DNA of 64,000 nt from Cymbidium sinense (taxonomy: Eukaryota; Streptophyta; Magnoliopsida; Asparagales; Orchidaceae), in NCBI GenBank assembly GCA_021442155.1, contig CM038216.1:157031983-157095982 (forward strand). Direction: 5' to 3'. Positions 59,986 to 64,000 of the stretch are shown piece by piece (the first letter of the stretch is position 1; each line of letters begins with the position of its first letter). The position numbers were made by a program, and so were the translations under genes. The notes beneath the pieces were generated by a model, which saw only the letters and a list, made by a program, of their open reading frames with translations, was not told where the DNA came from and made no database searches.

Positions 59986-61709
59986 TCCTCCTTATCATTT
60001 TTATGATAAGGAAAGGTTCATTCTAAAATAATAATGAGAAAATAAATTTTCCATAAGAACTTTGCTTTTCAAAAAGCACTTTTTCAAAAATGCATATAAT
60101 AAAATATTTTCCACAAAATTTTATTACCCTCATTTAAAAATTCTCATAATTGTTACATGTAGGAATTTTTAAAGAATTAAAACTAACAAAAATTTTTAAA
60201 AGCACAAATGAACATCTTCCTTCAATTCATTGTGATGAAGATTTCATTTTAAAAAAAATGAACAATCATCTTTCCAAATCAAAAATAAAGTTTTCAAAAG
60301 CACATATGAACCTTTCCATTCAATACAGTCACACCTACTGAATGGATGTTTCATTTTCAAATAAAACTAACAAAATATTTTCCAAAAGCACAAATGGACA
60401 TCTTCTTTCAATTCACTTTGATGAAAATTTCATCTTTCAAAATAAAATAAACAATCATCTTTCCAAAAGTCAAAATCAAAATCAAAAAATTAAAATTTTT
60501 TAAAAAAAAGCACACATGAATCTTTCCATTCAATACACTCATACCTATTTAATGAAAGTTTCATTTCCAAATAAAATTAAAATTTTTCAAAAGCACATAT
60601 GAACATCTTCATTTAATATACTCAAATTTATTAAATGAAGATTTCATTCCCAAATCAAAATAATATCATTTGGAAATCCCACTTAAGCATATCTCACATA
60701 TGATTAAGTTGGAATTCCTCTCTTTAAGATAAAGCAATAATCACAACAACAAAATTTTACATTTCAAAAATAAGATTGATTCCCATTCCTACATACCCAA
60801 ATTTGTTGAATGGAAGTCCTCTTCTTAAAAATTGAAACTTAACAATCATATTTTCAAAAAATTTCAAAGCACATTTTGGAACTTCATTTAACATACTTAA
60901 ATTTGCTAAGTGAAGTCTCCAAATCTAAAATCAAAATTTTCAAAACATATTTTGGAACTTCATTTAGCATACTCAAATTTGCTAAGTAAAGTTTCCAAAT
61001 CCAAAATCCAAAATTTTTTGAATCACATTTTGGAACTTCACCTAGCATACTCAAATTTACTAAATGAAGTTTCCAAAAGTCAAAACAAAAATTTTCAAAA
61101 CACCTTTGGAACTTCTTTCCTTAGCATACCAAATTTGCTAATGAGAAGTTTCCATTTTCAAAACCAAAATGAAATCAAAATTTTAAACACACCATTTAGA
61201 ATTTCATTTAGCATACTCAAATTTGCTAAGTAAAATTTCCATTTCAAAAATTAAGTGGGACTTCATCTTTAGCATACCAAATTTGCTAAAGTTAAGTCTC
61301 CACTTTCAAAAACATTCCAAACAAATGAAACACTTAAGATTTTCTTAGCATACCTAAATTTGCTAAGAATCCTATTTTCAAAAATCAAACAAAATACACT
61401 TGGATTCTTCACTTAGCATACCTAAATTTTCTAAGTGAAATTCCAAAACAACCAAACAAAAACAAATCAATTTGACCCTTACTTTAAAATACCTAAATTT
61501 ATTAAAAGAAAGGGTCCTCAAAATTAAAACTCAAATTAAAAACAACAAAGAACCTATGGAAGCATCCTTATCAAAAATTTTGAATCTATATTTCAACATA
61601 CTTAAATTTGTTAAAGTTGGATTCATATTCAAATTCCTCTTTCAATCAATCTTCTCAAATCTATTTGAACCCCACTTAACACTTCCAAGTTGTTGTATGT
61701 GGGTTCAAA
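59986..61709 (+). repeat. Tandem array of about 19 stem-loops in the leader of element E
   Basis: Each unit is an inverted repeat of 8-21 bp arms around a loop, typically TACTCAAAT or TACCTAAAT, separated by A/T-rich spacers with TTTTCAAAA. Examples, arm coordinates: 59,990-59,998/60,003-60,011; 60,315-60,322/60,339-60,346; 60,605-60,618/60,629-60,642 (14 bp, perfect); 60,672-60,692/60,698-60,718 (18 of 21); 60,957-60,969/60,980-60,992; 61,259-61,274/61,284-61,298; 61,342-61,350/61,361-61,369 (perfect); 61,408-61,416/61,431-61,439 (perfect); 61,474-61,480/61,510-61,516; 61,581-61,586/61,620-61,625; 61,664-61,672/61,701-61,709 (perfect). Arms differ between units yet still pair. Open frames at 60,910-61,233 and 61,472-61,738 are by-products of the repeats. 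Confidence 0.85.
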
Positions 61710-61837
61710 TTTTCAAATTCAAAATTCAAAATCTATGAAGAGAGAAATCATACAAGTTCATTTCATTGCGCATCTTTTATAGTCGCTCCTTACCACATGC
61801 TTAGTAAATGGTCACTTCTTTGTCTTCACTCTTAGCA
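61710..61837. other. Short stretch between the stem-loop array and the gap
   Basis: 128 bp with no recognised motif and no further clear stem-loop. Probably still leader of E. Confidence 0.4.
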
Positions 61838-61937
61838 NNNNNNNNNNNNNNNNNNNNNNNNNNNNNNNNNNNNNNNNNNNNNNNNNNNNNNNNNNNNNNN
61901 NNNNNNNNNNNNNNNNNNNNNNNNNNNNNNNNNNNNN
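61838..61937. other. Assembly gap, 100 N
   Basis: Exactly 100 unknown bases, the usual placeholder for a gap of unknown length. It follows a repetitive stem-loop array and separates the leader of E from LTR-like sequence. Confidence 0.98.
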
Positions 61938-62814
61938 ATGAAGCTTAGATACAACACCCAAAACCAATCAAAATTCTAAATATCAAGGAAGACCTAGACT
62001 AAACTAGTGGACCCCACTATAACATAACCATTTCAAATAGACTAAATAGACTCAGATAGTTCCAAACTCAATGTAATTGAACTAGACTCAATATAAGGTC
62101 TATTTGGACCAAACTCTAAATCTAACTGACCCTCAATGAGGTTAATTGGGCCATATAGCCCAAGTTGGTTCATTTAGGATCCTGATTGAACCAAAATCAA
62201 GTTCACTCAAACTAAAATCATGCCAAACCAAGCTAACCCAAAGGCTTGGATTTATCATTCAAGCATAATTGAGCACAAATTTAAATTTAATTCAAGCTTT
62301 ACTTAGTTAATCAAGCAAATTAACCTGAAGTGGCAATGTAGGTCCCACCAAGCTTAAATTAAATTTTATCAAAAGTAGAATAAATTGAACCGCAATGGCT
62401 CAAAACTAACCCACCAACTTGCTCAAACATATGTCTAAATCTAATTTAGGTTTAACCACTTGATCCAAGTAAGAACAAATTAAGCCAAAAGTGACCTAAT
62501 CATACCCTCTTTAGGTAAAATCCAAGATCAACATAAATTGATTGTGATTAACTAATCTGAACATCTCCAAAACATCAACCACTCTTAATAGAAACTCAAT
62601 TGAAGCCAAATTTGACCAAATGGATCAGTTAGCCCAACTTAGCCCACTTGGGCTTCAATTAGTCAATTCCAAATTGAATCAAAATCATTTCAAATTAAAC
62701 CTACCCAAAACCTTACAATCACTCTAAACACATAATTGAACATTCCCCGTGATCAATTATAACCAAATTTGGCCAATTGACTCACCTAAATTAAATAGGC
62801 CTATGTGAACCATT
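61938..62814 (+). repeat. LTR fragment, U3-like, plus strand
   Basis: Rich in CCAAATTTGACCAAATGG-like words and CCCAAGTTGG, the style of the U3 tract in the plus-strand LTRs of D, E and F. Both ends are truncated, by the gap on the left and by an opposite-strand LTR end on the right. No genes. Confidence 0.6.
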
Positions 62815-63735
62815 TTAGTGTTTAAAAATATGATGGGGACACCATATGGATCTTACTAAGGGTACTTACTGAAATGATTGAGTACAATATCAAAGAATGA
62901 TATAATATTACAAAAGATAGAGATATTACCCTATGATGGACTACATCGTATCGTAAGGACTCCTAAGGCTAATGGGTCTATATGTACCAAAGATTTTTTT
63001 CCCTACCTTACATAGATAAAGTAAAATAAGGTCTATTTTAACTCAAGATCCTAAGTTCCCTATAAGGGTAGGGCCCTATAATTAATTACATTTTAAGAGA
63101 CATGAGTCTCTTAAGAAAACTCTCAATTAAAGTGGTCAGCTAACATCCATATGGATTTCAAAGTTAGAGCAAAGGATTGCTAATTTTAAAAATAAATAGC
63201 TAGAGTTTAAATAAGTAAAGTTTTTAATGGATTTTAAAGATGGAGTAAGAAGTGTTTCAAAACTAAGAAGCCTAGTAAGTTCAATCTATCTTATAGTTTT
63301 TATATTTTTTGAAATTGAGAATTATTATTTTTACTTGATATTTCAATAGAAAGTTAAAGATTATATCCCAACAATACATGATTGTGAAAATACCTAGGAG
63401 GTAAAGATTTACTCTAGTAATAAAAGAGAAATAGATGACCTCAGATCCTAAAAATAAGCTGATCTAGCACAAGCTAAGAGCTCAGCCTAGCTTAATGAGA
63501 AAAGATTAGAATTTGTTGGATCACTTACTAGAGAAAATAAATATCACTGGACTTACAACCACCTGGTCACCAACAACAAAAAACTCACCCTAGATTCTAA
63601 GATAATGACTAGTATGAATAATATCCTAGACTAATGAAACAAAATTTCTACTTCCATAAATTTTTTACTCAAATTTGACTCAAGCTTGGGTGGATAAGCA
63701 TGTATATATGCATGATGAAATCAAGTAATGGGCCA
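62815..63735 (-). repeat. LTR fragment, terminal part, minus strand
   Basis: Collinear with about 26,925-27,965 of the shared LTR: GGGGACACCATATGGATCTT, ATGGGTCTATATGTACCAAA and TTCCCTATAAGGG are recognisable equivalents. It lacks the PBS side and ends at GCATGATGAAATCAAG, where a plus-strand LTR fragment starts. Confidence 0.72.
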
Positions 63736-64000
63736 ATCCTAGACTTATGACTCTTCTAGACACTAATAACTCCTTATTCATAACACACTTCTAGTGATTA
63801 GTTGAACACTTAACCTAAGCCTAGAGACTTACAAGTGTTAATCATAAGATTAGGCCATGCCTTAGGGCTTAAGAAAATTACCTATCCTATAGCCTAAACC
63901 TAATCTAGATTTCTTTCAAATTAAACCTAGATTCACTCAAACCAAATCTCAAATTCAAATTCAAATTCCAAATCTAATTTCAAATTTGACTCCAAATGAT
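63736..64000 (+). repeat. LTR fragment, opening block, plus strand, runs off the right edge
   Basis: Matches the LTR opening from about base 28 onward: AGTGATTAGTTGAACACTTA, CCTAGAGACTTACAAG and ATTACCTATCCTATAGCC. The first about 28 bases, including TGTTGACC, are absent, so it is truncated at its 5' end. Confidence 0.75.

Larger units (their letters stand above)
52463..61837 (+). mobile_element. Element E: plus-strand Tat/Ogre-like copy, LTR and leader only before the gap
   Basis: LTR, PBS and an unusually long leader are visible. The copy is then interrupted by the run of N at 61,838. It is inserted into the ORF1 of fragment F at GATTGATCT|TGTTGACC. Its coding part, if any, lies in or beyond the gap. 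Sequence after the gap is LTR-like, not ORF1, so the internal region is either missing from the assembly or deleted. Confidence 0.72.

Noticed and set aside
60000..61709. CRISPR array interpretation of the stem-loop repeats
   Set aside because: Repeats are diverged, unit length is irregular, there are no unique spacers of constant size, and the context is a plant retrotransposon leader.
60910..61738. Two plus-strand frames in the E leader with internal repeats (107 and 88 residues)
   Set aside because: The protein repeats follow from the DNA stem-loop units. Unit lengths are not multiples of three, so the frame is not maintained across the array.

Overview
The window looks like gene-poor, repeat-rich nuclear DNA of a seed plant with a large genome. 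It is strongly AT-rich. No intact host gene, rRNA or tRNA was found. Almost every kilobase belongs to one family of very large Ty3/gypsy LTR retrotransposons. Gag, aspartic protease, reverse transcriptase, RNase H, a second archaeal-type RNase H (aRNH) and integrase occur in that order, and the primer-binding site (PBS) is of the TGGCGACTC type. That combination points to the Tat lineage, Ogre-like. An extra decayed reading frame (ORF1) upstream of gag supports Ogre-like. All copies are dead: stops, frameshifts, lost catalytic residues and large indels. The species cannot be named from this sequence.

Layout. Two minus-strand copies, B and C, form a tandem LTR-INT-LTR-INT-LTR series. Reading the minus strand: LTR 48,040-43,658; internal region C 43,657-33,791; shared LTR 33,790-26,913; internal region B 26,912-25,205, then an interruption, then 9,254 to about 860; and a final LTR from 501 running off the left edge. 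The interruption is a plus-strand copy D (9,255-25,204). D has a truncated 5' LTR, lacks all coding sequence, retains about 2.3 kb of repeat-rich 3' untranslated region, and has an 8.2 kb 3' LTR. Right of C lie an unresolved decayed segment (48,041-50,536), a plus-strand fragment F (LTR start fused to ORF1), and a plus-strand copy E inserted in F. E has a complete LTR of about 7.25 kb (52,463-59,717), a clear PBS and a long leader. An assembly gap (61,838-61,937) and three more LTR fragments close the window.

Most unusual feature. The leader of E, just downstream of its PBS, holds about 1.7 kb of tandem stem-loops (roughly 59,986-61,709). Each unit has two arms that pair with each other around a similar AT-rich loop. 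Arm sequence changes from unit to unit while pairing is kept, which looks like compensatory change. The B and C leaders carry a single stem-loop at the equivalent place. I know of no description of such an array, but I could not search.

Other structure includes very long LTRs whose upstream part is packed with TTGACC/GGTCAA motifs, LTR-internal repeats varying from one to three copies, a 358-376 bp segment beside two of the LTRs, and multi-kilobase inverted LTR pairs. Coordinates of the decayed domains are by-eye alignments between copies and are approximate to tens of bases.
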